From: Coriobacteriaceae bacterium AM113-163
GTDB taxonomy: Bacteria; Actinomycetota; Coriobacteriia; Coriobacteriales; Coriobacteriaceae
Reading direction: 5' to 3'
Assembly: GCA_027673765.1 (NCBI GenBank)
Contig: JAQDWB010000002.1
Coordinates: forward strand, 1,743 to 65,742
DNA length: 64,000 nucleotides
Shown: piece by piece, positions 27,877 through 36,900 of the stretch
How positions within the stretch are numbered: position 1 is the stretch's first letter
Layout: the number at the start of each line of letters is the position of its first letter
Translations under genes and position numbers: made by a program
The notes under the pieces: generated by a model
Told to the model about the DNA's origin: nothing
Seen by the model: only the letters and a program-made list of their open reading frames with translations
The model's database searches: none

Positions 27877-27985
27877 AGAGCAACTTAGCTGCGGCGGTCC
27901 TTAACAAGATGGGACCGCGGCGACGCACACCGCCCTGCGCTTCCGGTACTGTCACTGCCGCTCAAGGTCCTCACCTCTCCTTCGC
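27877..27985 (-). promoter_or_regulatory. Candidate M-box (magnesium) riboswitch in the mgtA leader
   Basis: On the minus strand the leader contains GAGAGGTGAGGACCTTGAG, close to the conserved M-box start AGGUGAGGCUCC. About 90 bases later comes GCAGCTAAGTTGCTCT, resembling the conserved end GUGCUAAAGCUCU. GCGGC after the first motif can pair with GCCGC before the second, as in the M-box closing helix, and GC-rich stems lie between. It is shorter than the Bacillus example. Placement before a Mg2+ ATPase is the strongest support. Confidence 0.45.
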
Positions 27986-28008
27986 GTCTGCGACTGTTCA
28001 CAGCATAG

Positions 28009-28051
28009 AAAAGCCGCAAGACCAGGCACATGGCTGGTTTCTTGCGGCTTT
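28009..28051 (-). terminator. Hairpin between the winged-helix gene and mgtA
   Basis: AAAGCCGCAAGACCAG and CTGGTTTCTTGCGGCTTT form a long stem with a two-base bulge, followed on the minus strand by TTTTCT. It can terminate the upstream ATPase-wHTH transcript and also lies where the mgtA promoter is expected. Confidence 0.65.
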
Positions 28052-28112
28052 CTTGCGATTCGGCAAGGATTGTTCTGCTGCTTTCTATTGGCGGGGGCAA
28101 TAGGCCAAAGCG

Positions 28113-28595
28113 TCATTCCGTCATCTTGTAGCCCACGCCCCACACGGTTAGCAGGTAGCGCGGGTTGTCGGGCTCGGGCTCGATCTTCTTTCGAATCTTT
28201 CGGACAAAGGCCATGATGTTGCTGTCGTCGAGCAAATACTCGTCCCGCCACACCGCTCGATAGATTTCTTCCTTGCTAAAGACCGTGCCCCTATTGGTGG
28301 CCAAAAAGGCAAGGATGTCAAACTCCTTGGGCGTGAGCGAGGCGGGTACACCCAAGACCTTCACGGTGCGCGAAGCCAGGTCAATCGACAGCCCGTCGAT
28401 AACGATGGGCTCTGCGGCGGAACCCGGCTGCGAACCCGCGAGCATGAGTTCGACGGATGTGAGTCTGCCCGACGCGATATCGGCAAATATAGGCGCAAGC
28501 TCGTGGGCGGCGGCACTGCCGGACGAGAACAGCGCACCGCTGAGCTCGGCGGCCTCGGCGGGCGTGATCGCTATGTTGGTTCTGTTCGTTTGCAT
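28113..28595 (-). CDS. Winged-helix (OmpR/PhoB-type) protein without receiver domain
   Basis: The 160-residue protein has about 65 residues of unrecognised N-terminal sequence followed by a complete OmpR/PhoB winged helix (about 68-158, SLTPKEFDILAFLATNRG, DDSNIMAFVRKIRKKIE, VWGVGYKM). There is no receiver domain or phospho-Asp, so it is not a normal response regulator. The gene starts nine bases after the stop of the second P-type ATPase, and mgtA lies downstream. It therefore probably regulates this ion-transport locus, perhaps using its N-terminal segment as a sensor. Confidence 0.85.
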   Translation of the reverse strand: MQTNRTNIAITPAEAAELSGALFSSGSAAAHELAPIFADIASGRLTSVELMLAGSQPGSAAEPIVIDGLSIDLASRTVKVLGVPASLTPKEFDILAFLATNRGTVFSKEEIYRAVWRDEYLLDDSNIMAFVRKIRKKIEPEPDNPRYLLTVWGVGYKMTE

Positions 28596-28604
28596 AGAAC
28601 CACC

Positions 28605-31049
28605 CTAGAACAAACTGCTCGCACGGGACAGGTAGACCCGCTTGATGACCGAAACGACAACAAGGTACAGCACACTGAGCAGTGCGACGACGCCCAAATA
28701 CCACGCCGGTAAAGCGGCAAGACCGATCAGTTGCACCGCCGGACCCAGTGCGAGTAAGGCAGACGCGACAAGCATGATGCCGACCATCATCGCGAGCAAA
28801 CGGCGCGGGCGATCAGCCCCGCGAACGCATCGTGTTCGCAAGACCAAAAGCACCAGCGACTCGGTCCATGCGCACTCCAGCAGCCAACCTGCTTGGAACA
28901 TGGCAATAAAGGCCGCCCTACCCGCGGCGTCCAACGCCATAAAAGATGCGCCGCATACGGCGGGGCACACGCCAAAGAACAAAATGGCAAAGGTGATGAT
29001 GTCAAAGGCCGAGCTCGCAAAGCCAAAATGGAGCATAAAGCCACCCAGGCCCTTGCCCGACCATGCCTTGGGGCGAGCAATCTCCTCGCCGTCAACGTTA
29101 TCCCACGACAACGCCAGGCAGGTCGCGTCGTAAAGCAAGTTGAGCAAAAGCAGCTGAGTAGCGGTCGCCGGCACAAAGGGCAAGAAGATGCTGGCGGCAG
29201 CCACCGAACAAATATTGCCAAAGTTAGAACTCGACGCGATGCGAATGTACTTGGAGGCGTTGGCGAACGAGGCCCTGCCCTCGCGTACGCCCTCGGCAAC
29301 GACGCCCAGGTCGCGCTCGAGCAGCACGAGGTCGGCAACCTTCTTGGACTCGGCGGCGGCAGAATCCACAACGATACCGACGTCTGCCGCCGTAAGCGCC
29401 GGCACGTCATTCACGCCGTCGCCGATATAGCCGACGGCATGGCCCGAAAGCCGGATGAGCCCTACGATACGCGCCTTTTGCGCGGGCGTGAGCTCGGCAA
29501 AGACGCGAGTCTGCCCCACCTGGATAAGCGCCTCGGACTCCTCCATGGCATCGAGCATGGCACCCGTGATGACGTTACCGGCGGGAATCCCAAGGCGTTT
29601 ACAGGTAGAACGAGCGACCGACGCCGAATCACCGGTCAGCACGCGCACCTCGACAGACAGGTCGGAAAGTGAGCGAATGGCAGCGTGGGCGCTAGCCTTT
29701 GGTCGGTCGAAGAAGCCCAGAAAACCGCACAGCACCAGACCGTCCCAACCCGCCGCCGTCGTACTGTAGGCGACAGCGAGCACTTTGATGCCATCGGCAC
29801 GCATATCCTCGGCAACCTCGTAGGCGCTCTGGCGCCCTTCTTCATTCATGGGAACGAGCTCGCCTTTAAAGCTCGCCCAGTCGCAATGTGCGCAAACGCT
29901 TTCGACCTCGCCCTTAACGATGGTCAGGCGACTGTCGGGACGAGCAGGCAGCCCCAGACACCCAAGTGCCCCCGGTGTGGTGCCGAGCTTAACGCCCGAC
30001 GCCTTGACAACGTGATCAAAGGGATCGGACGCATACAGGGTAAATGCATGACCAAGATCTTTGGCAGCAAGGCGAAGCTCGGGTGCGGCACACGCATCGG
30101 CAATAGCCCGGTTAAGTTGATTGGCGACGGTCCCCTGATTCATACTCTCGAGATACGCCAAGTTGAGGGTCTGCTCGCTCTCGTTGCCCAGGATATCGGT
30201 GTAGTACTCAAGCACCGCGACATCTTCTGTCAGCGTTCCCGTCTTGTCCACGCACACTACGTCCATGGAGCCCAGCGACTCCATGGCATCGGCGTTCTTA
30301 ACGATGACTTGCTTGTTTTTGAGACGACGGGCGCTGCCCGACAGACAGACGCTCGTAACGACTGGAAGCATTTCGGGAACCAGACCAACGGCCGTTCCCA
30401 AAGCAAACAGCAGCGCTTGCGCCCAGTCGCCCAACACGACGCCACGAATCGTAATGACAAACGGCAACACAATCAGCATGCACTTGACTAAAGCCGCGCA
30501 AATGCTCTTGGCCCCAACATTAAACTGCGTGGCAGGGCGGGCGCGCCGGCACGGCACGGCCTCATCCTTGTCGGCACATGCAAGAACGGTTGCCGAGGCC
30601 TTGCCATCAACAATAGTCGTCCCTGCGCGAACGGTCTCGCCCTCCCGCTTTGCGGTCTGGCCACTCTCGCCTGTAAGCGATGACTCGGAAACAAGAATGT
30701 GATTGCCCTGGGCAAGAATCGCATCGACCGGGCAGAGCATGCCAGCGTACAAGCGAATCACATCGCCAGGCACAAGCCGGTCGGCATTGACTTGAACCCA
30801 GCATGCGTCAACACGCTTCCAAACGGCCGCATGGCTCGCCCTCAGCATATGGCGATTGAAGGTGCGCATAGCCTCATTTTCATAGAACAGACGCACCAAG
30901 CCGCCGACCAGCCACATTGCAAACAACACAGTAGGCGCGAACACCCCCGTCTGGCCCTGCGCCTGCGGAACGACATCGACCAAAAAAGCCAAACCGGCCA
31001 GCGCAAGCAACAGGGACGAGAACGGATTGAAAAATGATTTTTTAATCAT
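28605..31049 (-). CDS. Second MgtA-like P-type cation ATPase
   Basis: The 814-residue P-type ATPase is a distant paralogue of the neighbouring mgtA product. It has LTGES (near residue 125), VDKTGTLTED (Asp near 268), GDGVNDVPALTAADVGIV and a closely matching C-terminal membrane domain (SSNFGNICSVAAASIFLPF). It starts directly at the first membrane helix, lacking the roughly 80-residue cytoplasmic N-terminus of MgtA, and its nucleotide-binding domain is shorter. The AGAAAGAGG site supports the start. The ion is uncertain: Mg2+ or another divalent cation. Confidence 0.88.
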   Translation of the reverse strand: MIKKSFFNPFSSLLLALAGLAFLVDVVPQAQGQTGVFAPTVLFAMWLVGGLVRLFYENEAMRTFNRHMLRASHAAVWKRVDACWVQVNADRLVPGDVIRLYAGMLCPVDAILAQGNHILVSESSLTGESGQTAKREGETVRAGTTIVDGKASATVLACADKDEAVPCRRARPATQFNVGAKSICAALVKCMLIVLPFVITIRGVVLGDWAQALLFALGTAVGLVPEMLPVVTSVCLSGSARRLKNKQVIVKNADAMESLGSMDVVCVDKTGTLTEDVAVLEYYTDILGNESEQTLNLAYLESMNQGTVANQLNRAIADACAAPELRLAAKDLGHAFTLYASDPFDHVVKASGVKLGTTPGALGCLGLPARPDSRLTIVKGEVESVCAHCDWASFKGELVPMNEEGRQSAYEVAEDMRADGIKVLAVAYSTTAAGWDGLVLCGFLGFFDRPKASAHAAIRSLSDLSVEVRVLTGDSASVARSTCKRLGIPAGNVITGAMLDAMEESEALIQVGQTRVFAELTPAQKARIVGLIRLSGHAVGYIGDGVNDVPALTAADVGIVVDSAAAESKKVADLVLLERDLGVVAEGVREGRASFANASKYIRIASSSNFGNICSVAAASIFLPFVPATATQLLLLNLLYDATCLALSWDNVDGEEIARPKAWSGKGLGGFMLHFGFASSAFDIITFAILFFGVCPAVCGASFMALDAAGRAAFIAMFQAGWLLECAWTESLVLLVLRTRCVRGADRPRRLLAMMVGIMLVASALLALGPAVQLIGLAALPAWYLGVVALLSVLYLVVVSVIKRVYLSRASSLF

Positions 31050-31264
31050 CAGAGCCTCTTTCTAGCATGGATTCGATTGTATCCGAGGCATATACCGGTA
31101 TCCCCGCCCCACTCCTTGCGACTTCCTTGCTTTTACATGCAACACATGTGACACAGGAACGGCCCCTTTGCCTTATTCCTTGATTTCCGGTTACCGCACA
31201 CAAAGAACAAACGCCTGCTAATCATTTACGCTCAGGGACATGCGTACGCCACAGACGGAAAACG

Positions 31265-31560
31265 ATGGGGATCGAGGGCTTCGCACAGCAGCTCACCGAA
31301 CATGACAAGAAGTGCATCCAGTGATACTGCACATACCCAAAATCGCAGCAACTGTCCTCGTCATGGCGTTCGCAGTATGTCTGCTGAGGCTGCCACTCCG
31401 CATGACCAAAGACATCGTATTTCGCCAAAAGGGTTTCCAGCCAGCGGGAATGTATTCCGCAATCAAACTCCCCGCAATCGCACTCACCATCTTTTGCTAT
31501 TGCGCCCTTGCACCGCGCTTTGGGATGCAGGACAAACAGTGAAAGGAGCTGCAAGCAGGT
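31265..31560 (+). pseudogene. Decayed copy of the N-terminus of the 377-residue membrane protein
   Basis: Translation shows LTEHDKKCIQ, an in-frame TGA (31322), then YCTYPK. After a frame change near 31340 come IAATVLVMAF, TKDIVFRQKGFQPAGM and IFCYCALAPRFGM, then another TGA at 31540. The intact protein encoded at 32775 has LSEQERKRIQ, RYCICPK, VDDIVFHHEGFQETGM and IFCYCALAPRFGMRGKQW in the same order. So this is a truncated relic with two nonsense changes and one frameshift. The remaining 290 residues of the parent are missing. From 31050 to 31264 I see only the ATPase leader and a degenerate REP-like copy near 31144-31169. Confidence 0.85.
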
Positions 31561-31607
31561 TTACACTCTAGCTGCTGCTCTCAAACGCCGTCTACATCTC
31601 GAGGTCT

Positions 31608-31775
31608 AATACTTTTCCCGAGAAGTGAACGGCTGTATTTGGGCCCCCGAAACATCGACATTTTTAGACGTTAAAACCGCAGGATTCGACTGGCAAAACC
31701 GCAGGAAATTGCACGCCAAAAGTGCCGATGCTTCGGGGGTCCGTTTTCACTCGTTCACTTCTCGGGAAAAGTATT
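31608..31775. repeat. 168-bp palindromic element with perfect 24-bp arms
   Basis: AATACTTTTCCCGAGAAGTG then AACG (31608-31631) is exactly inverted at 31752-31775. Inside, GGGCCCCCGAAACATCGAC (about 31640) is inverted again with few changes as GCCGATGCTTCGGGGGTCC (about 31724). Weak symmetry continues about 16 bases outward on both sides. The whole could fold into one long imperfect hairpin. No coding sequence is inside. It is likely a small non-autonomous mobile or REP-like element. Confidence 0.75.
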
Positions 31776-32183
31776 TGACATCGATTTCGCAAGGACCCCA
31801 ATATGGCAAAGGGGCAGTCTCCTGCCGCATAACGAGGCGCCCTATTGTCACTGGCAGAATCCATCCGAGGACTGTAAGGGGCACGCATTCCATAAGAGTT
31901 GAATCCAACAGCTAAAACCGATTCCACATGCATGAAAACGCGCTCGGTATCAGGCAAAAAGCAGTGATGGCAAGGAGAGACGTCCCATTGCGACGGGCGC
32001 GAAAAGCATCCTTGCCAACGCCCAGGCAGCGCATCGTATGCTCGGCAGGACCATCTGGCAAGCCGAAATGGCAAACCCATCGAGCCGCCAAGACACTTTA
32101 GCCGCATGACCATGCACTCACATCGATGGCAGGATTCCCTATACTGAGTCACATATGACGGTATCGCGCCAAAGGAGAACGCC
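31776..32183. other. Gene-free stretch with a possible coding remnant
   Basis: No intact gene is supported here. One plus-strand frame from about 31936 to the TGA at 32107 reads like protein (RRPIATGAKSILANAQAAHR then MLGRTIWQAEMANPSSRQD), but it begins after a stop and lacks a start site, so it may be a gene tail. The DUF3592 gene promoter is presumably at the right end (TATACT near 32140). Confidence 0.4.
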
Positions 32184-32711
32184 GTGACCACGTCGCAGAT
32201 ATCCCTGCTCGCGCTCATCTCGGTTGGAGGCATCGGCATCCTGCTTATCGGAATGAGCACGCTCATGAAAGCCGCCGCCCGCAGGAAAGCCAAGGCCTGC
32301 ACCGCTATGATCATGGGAACGGTCATTGACCACCGCTTTATGGGCGAAGGCAGAATGTATCCCGTTTTGGAGTACACCGTCGACGGCACGCGGTACCACG
32401 TGAGAAAACAATTCCGCGGCGTAAAGACCAAAAGCTTGTCGGGACTCCCCGTCCGCACGCAAAGCGCGGCGTACGAAGACGCCAAGGGCTGGTTGCACGT
32501 ACAGACAGGACCCATCGCACGCCTAGATACTCTCGCAGAGCAGCTTTGGCCCCTCGGCAGCCAAATGACTGTGCACTACAACCCCAGCAGCCCAGACAAG
32601 AGCTATGTCGAGCGCCCTATCGTGGGCGACTTTGCCACGCTGATGTTTAACATCGCGGGTATCTTGCTCATCGCGCTGAGTATTTTGCTCTATGTTCTTA
32701 TCCAGCGCTAG
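32184..32711 (+). CDS. DUF3592-like membrane protein
   Basis: The 175-residue protein has a membrane helix near each end (about 7-29 and 152-173). Between them is an extracytoplasmic domain containing GTVIDHRFMGEGRMYPVLEY and VHYNPSSPDKSYVE, the pattern of DUF3592 proteins (GxV, YPVVxY, V.YNP..P). The function of this family is unknown. A GTG start at 32184 follows AAAGGAG. The following gene is 63 bases downstream on the same strand and may be co-transcribed. Confidence 0.8.
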   Translation: MTTSQISLLALISVGGIGILLIGMSTLMKAAARRKAKACTAMIMGTVIDHRFMGEGRMYPVLEYTVDGTRYHVRKQFRGVKTKSLSGLPVRTQSAAYEDAKGWLHVQTGPIARLDTLAEQLWPLGSQMTVHYNPSSPDKSYVERPIVGDFATLMFNIAGILLIALSILLYVLIQR

Positions 32712-32774
32712 CTCAGACTGATACATCCCGCGCGCCGCGCGCCGTAATGACCGCCACGACACCAAGGACCAGCT

Positions 32775-33908
32775 ATGGCAACACTCTCCGAACAAGAACG
32801 TAAGCGCATCCAGCGATACTGCATTTGCCCAAAGGTTGCCGGCGCGGCGCTTGCCATGGCATTCGTGCTGCCCTTATCGATCATTCCTTTCGAAATGGTC
32901 GACGACATCGTCTTCCATCACGAAGGCTTCCAAGAGACAGGCATGATGACCGCCTTGGTGCTCACCGCCATCGAGCTCGTTATATTCTGCTACTGCGCTC
33001 TCGCCCCGCGCTTTGGCATGCGTGGCAAGCAGTGGAAGGAAATGCAGCGCTGGCTCGCCGTCGAGCAGAGCGAGAAAGACCGCTCGGCACAAATCGCAGG
33101 CGTTGTTGGCACGCAGGCCGCCGCGCGCCTGCTCAAGAACAGCGACAACGAGACCGCGCGCAACCTGGGCGGCGCGGCAGAAGTCGCCGCTGCCGTAGGC
33201 GCCGTCGCCACCGCGGCAGACGTGCTTACCGAGAGCTTCGCCAACGCAAAGGCTATGGCAGAGGCCTGTGGCGTGCCTGTCCCCCGTGCAAAGAAGTGGG
33301 TCATCGCGCTTGTGGCGCTGCCCCTCGCGATCGTATGCGGCGCCTATATCCCGCAGCTGGCGCAGGGAAACATCGAGATGCAGGAGAACGCCGCGGCCGC
33401 GGCTGAGCAGATCGCCATTGCTCGCAAGGCATTAGAGCCCTCATGCGAGTACGTGTCCGCCGATGACCCCTACGAGCGATACCAAGATTACGGCTATCAC
33501 GTCCGCGGTTATCTGCACGACGGCGACTCCGATACCCAAAAGACCCATACGTACCTGGATTTTGACAACAAGGGGACACTCACGGAAGTGAGCTACGCGG
33601 CAGAGGTCGACCCCAGCGCGAGCCTCGAGGATAACCTTGCCCGCATCGAACGCGAGCTTGACGAGCTTTCCTCTGCCGTTCAAACCGTTGACGTCAAGAC
33701 GGTGAGCCCCGAGCTCTTGGCACCGCAGAAACTCCCCGAAGAGTTTAGGCAAGCTTTTTTGAACGGCTCGCTCTACGAGAGAATCTCTATCAGGACGAGT
33801 GACGACCCTATTAAAGCGTATTACTCGTTTGACACGGATCCCGAGGACGAGTTTGACGAGTACACCCATCCAACCATCCGCATCACGCTGATGGGCAAAA
33901 CGAACTAG
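32775..33908 (+). CDS. Hypothetical membrane protein, 377 residues
   Basis: I do not recognise a named family. Two membrane helices lie near the N-terminus (about 22-42 and 58-80, IFCYCALAPRFGMRGKQW at the end of the second). Next come a cytoplasmic Ala-rich helical stretch (about 95-165), a third helix (about 175-195), a short coiled coil, and a C-terminal extracytoplasmic domain of about 170 residues rich in acidic and aromatic residues (YERYQDYGYHVRGYLHDGD). A decayed copy of its N-terminus lies 1.2 kb upstream, showing a past local duplication. Confidence 0.75.
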   Translation: MATLSEQERKRIQRYCICPKVAGAALAMAFVLPLSIIPFEMVDDIVFHHEGFQETGMMTALVLTAIELVIFCYCALAPRFGMRGKQWKEMQRWLAVEQSEKDRSAQIAGVVGTQAAARLLKNSDNETARNLGGAAEVAAAVGAVATAADVLTESFANAKAMAEACGVPVPRAKKWVIALVALPLAIVCGAYIPQLAQGNIEMQENAAAAAEQIAIARKALEPSCEYVSADDPYERYQDYGYHVRGYLHDGDSDTQKTHTYLDFDNKGTLTEVSYAAEVDPSASLEDNLARIERELDELSSAVQTVDVKTVSPELLAPQKLPEEFRQAFLNGSLYERISIRTSDDPIKAYYSFDTDPEDEFDEYTHPTIRITLMGKTN

Positions 33909-33921
33909 GTGCAGGGAGATG

Positions 33922-33954
33922 AATGTGACAAAGGGGCTGTCCCTTTGTCACATT
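33922..33954. repeat. GTGACAAAGGGAC-family hairpin repeat
   Basis: AATGTGACAAAGGGGCTGTC followed by CCTTTGTCACATT is a complete copy of the family. It lies between the ends of converging genes, its last bases overlapping the stop codon of the exporter gene, so it can act as a shared terminator. Confidence 0.85.
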
Positions 33955-36900
33955 ATTCGGAACGTAGGGCCTCCACGGGGTCTTTCTTGGATGCGCTGCG
34001 GGCCGGCAGCAGGCCAGCGACAACCGTCAGCAACACCGAAATCGCGATGAGCACCAGCGCATCCTGCACGGGCAGGCTCATCAGATTGGGGACCTGTTTG
34101 ACCGCAAGCGCCCAGGCATTGACCGGAAAACTCACGAGCACCACGACGACGATGGCGAAGACGCCAGCAATGAGGCCTTCGATGAAAGTCTCGGCGTTGA
34201 ACACGTTGGCCACATTGCGCTTCGACGCGCCGATCGCGCGCAGGATGCCAATCTCCTTTTTACGTTCCAGCACGCTGATGTAGGTGATGATGCCGATCAT
34301 GATGGAGCTGACGACCAAGCTGATGCTCACAAATGCGATGAGCACCAAGCTGATGGTGTTCACGATGTCGGTTACCGAACCCATGATAATGCCCATGTAG
34401 TCGGTGTACGAGATTGCCTGCTCGTCGTGGCCGGCGGCTTTGACCTGCTTGTTATACGCATCGATGTGATCGAGTACGCGCTCCTTGGCCTCAAAGTCGC
34501 GCGGGAAAATCTTAACCGAGATGGGATCTGCCTCATCCGCATAGCCCAACGTGGTCAGATTGTTATCGTAGGTGAGCTGCGACGCCTTGGCATAGCTCAT
34601 CATGAGCGAACTCAGGTCCTCGGCGTCCATGTTGAAGTGTATGGCATTGGCAAAGGCGCTCGCATCCACACGCATAGCGCCCGCCAGGTTAGCAATACTC
34701 GACGACACCTGCGTAGCCACCTGTCCCATGAGCCCCGCCGCGCCTGCTTTAAGCTGGGACGATACAGTTGTCGCAATCTGCTCGCTAATTGTCTGCATCA
34801 CCTGATCCATAGCCTGTTGCAGATACGGAGCCAGCTGCTTTTGCACATAGTCGGTCATCGCGTGCTGCAGGCGCTCTACCAGGGCATCGCCGCCGAGCGC
34901 TTTGAGCTGGGCCAGGATTTGCTGGGCTACCGCATCACTCTCAAGATACGTCGAGAACGCGGCGGCGAGCTTCGACGCGTCCTTAAGATCTTCGGGCGAC
35001 AGCGCCTTAAACTGATCAGACTGCAAAAAGCCCTCAAACAGTTGGTTGGCAAGCGTTCCCACCTGCTGCATTTGCTCGGGCGTGAGCTCCAGACCGTCAA
35101 AGATGCCCGAGAAATCTGGGGCCGGTGCTTTTGCCATGATGCTGCTGAAGTCGATGTCCTTGCCAACGCCCGAAAGGTCAATATCCAGGCCCGACAAATC
35201 GATGCCCGAAAGATCCATGCCACCGGCAGCACCCGAGAGTGCAGATGCATCGAACGAGAACGCGCTCTTCAACGCCGCCTCGTCCACACTGAACATGCTG
35301 CCCAGATCCACGCCCTGCTTGGCCTCGCCTTGCAGTTCGTCGAAAGACTTGCCCGTAAAGACATCCGTCTCGGGGTGGGCAAGTTGCTCCTGCACTATCT
35401 GTGAATCGGCGGCGCGCTCCATAAGCTGGCGAGTCAGCGCGTGTGTATAGGCAATACCCGGAGACAACGCGCTCGCGTTGGCCATCTCGTTCGGTCGCAC
35501 CACGCCCACAATACGCACGTCAATACCGTCGGCAACCTTGGCCGTCATAAAGTCGGCATCGCCAGACATGTCGGTCCACATGCCGGTCTCTTCGTTTTTG
35601 CGATAGGCATCGGCCGGCGACAACACCTTAAACGTCGTGGACAGTGCATCGTCGTAGGTAAAGTCGCTGCCGGTCTTGGGCGTCTTGACCTTGCCGTCGG
35701 CCGTCATGGCACTGTTAACCAGGTCGTTGAGCTCATCGATATCCAGCGCGCCGATACTGTAGAGCGTGTAGTCGCCCACCGTTCCGCGGCTCGAAAGCAC
35801 CATCACGGCCTCGTTGGCGGACGTAGGCCAATGGCCGGCAACGACATCGTACTGGCTGTCGAGCAGGCTCTGGTCGTCAATCATCTCGTTAAAGACCGAG
35901 GTTCCCATGGAATCCATGCTCACCGTTGCCGCCGAGCTCGCGCCTCCGCTCATGGCCTCGGTCATGGCGTTGGGCACCAGCCGGACAGGCTTCTCATCGC
36001 CATTCCTGGCACGATAGACAACCGGCGTCACGCCGTAGCCGTACTGAATGGCGTTGACCTCTTTATCGATGCCGTCGCCACCGGCATCGAGCCATGCCTT
36101 AAAGCTCGTCATGTCGTTGGACTTAACGCTTGCGAACATATCCTTTACGGCCGTGACCACAGGGATCTTATCGGTCCCCTGAGCCTTGCCGTCGGTGCCG
36201 TCGTCGGACGAACCCTCGTTCTTGGACGTATCGTCATCCGTGGCCCCATGCCCGCCCATCATGGACGACAGGTCGTAATCTTGTTTGGAAATCGTAAGCG
36301 GATAGCTCGAGAGTGTGTCCTCCTCGACCTTTTTGATGTAGCCGTTTACGCCATTGGAGAGCGCCAGAATCGCCGCGATGCCAATAATGCCAATCGAACC
36401 TGCAAAGGCAGTCATGGCCGTACGGCCCTTCTTGGTCATGAGGTTTCGGGCAGAAAGCCCCAGCGCCGTTACAAAGCTCATCGAGGTTTTGCGCGTGGGC
36501 TTGGCCTCGCGACGCGCGGCCTCGGCAGCATCAAAGGGATCTGAATCGTCGGTGATCTTGCCGTCCGCCAGGGTGACGATGCGCGTGGCGTACCTGTATG
36601 CCAACTCGGGATTGTGCGTGACCATGATGACCAGACGGTCGCGCGCAACGTCCTTGAGCAAATCCATGACCTGGACGGACGTCGTTGAATCCAAGGCGCC
36701 AGTCGGCTCGTCAGCCAGCACAATCTCGGGGTCATTGATCAGGGCGCGGGCAATGGCCACGCGCTGCATCTGCCCGCCCGAAAGCTGGCTCGGGCGCTTG
36801 TTAGCGTGCTCGCCCAGGCCAACTTTCTCCAACGCCTCGCGCGCACGCTGGCGGCGCTCAGCACGCCCTACGCCCGTGAGTGTGAGCGCCAGCTCAACGT

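Noticed and set aside
31664..32515. 283-residue minus-strand open frame
   Set aside because: Half of it is antisense to the DUF3592 gene and the rest runs through the palindrome; composition is not protein-like and there is no ribosome site.
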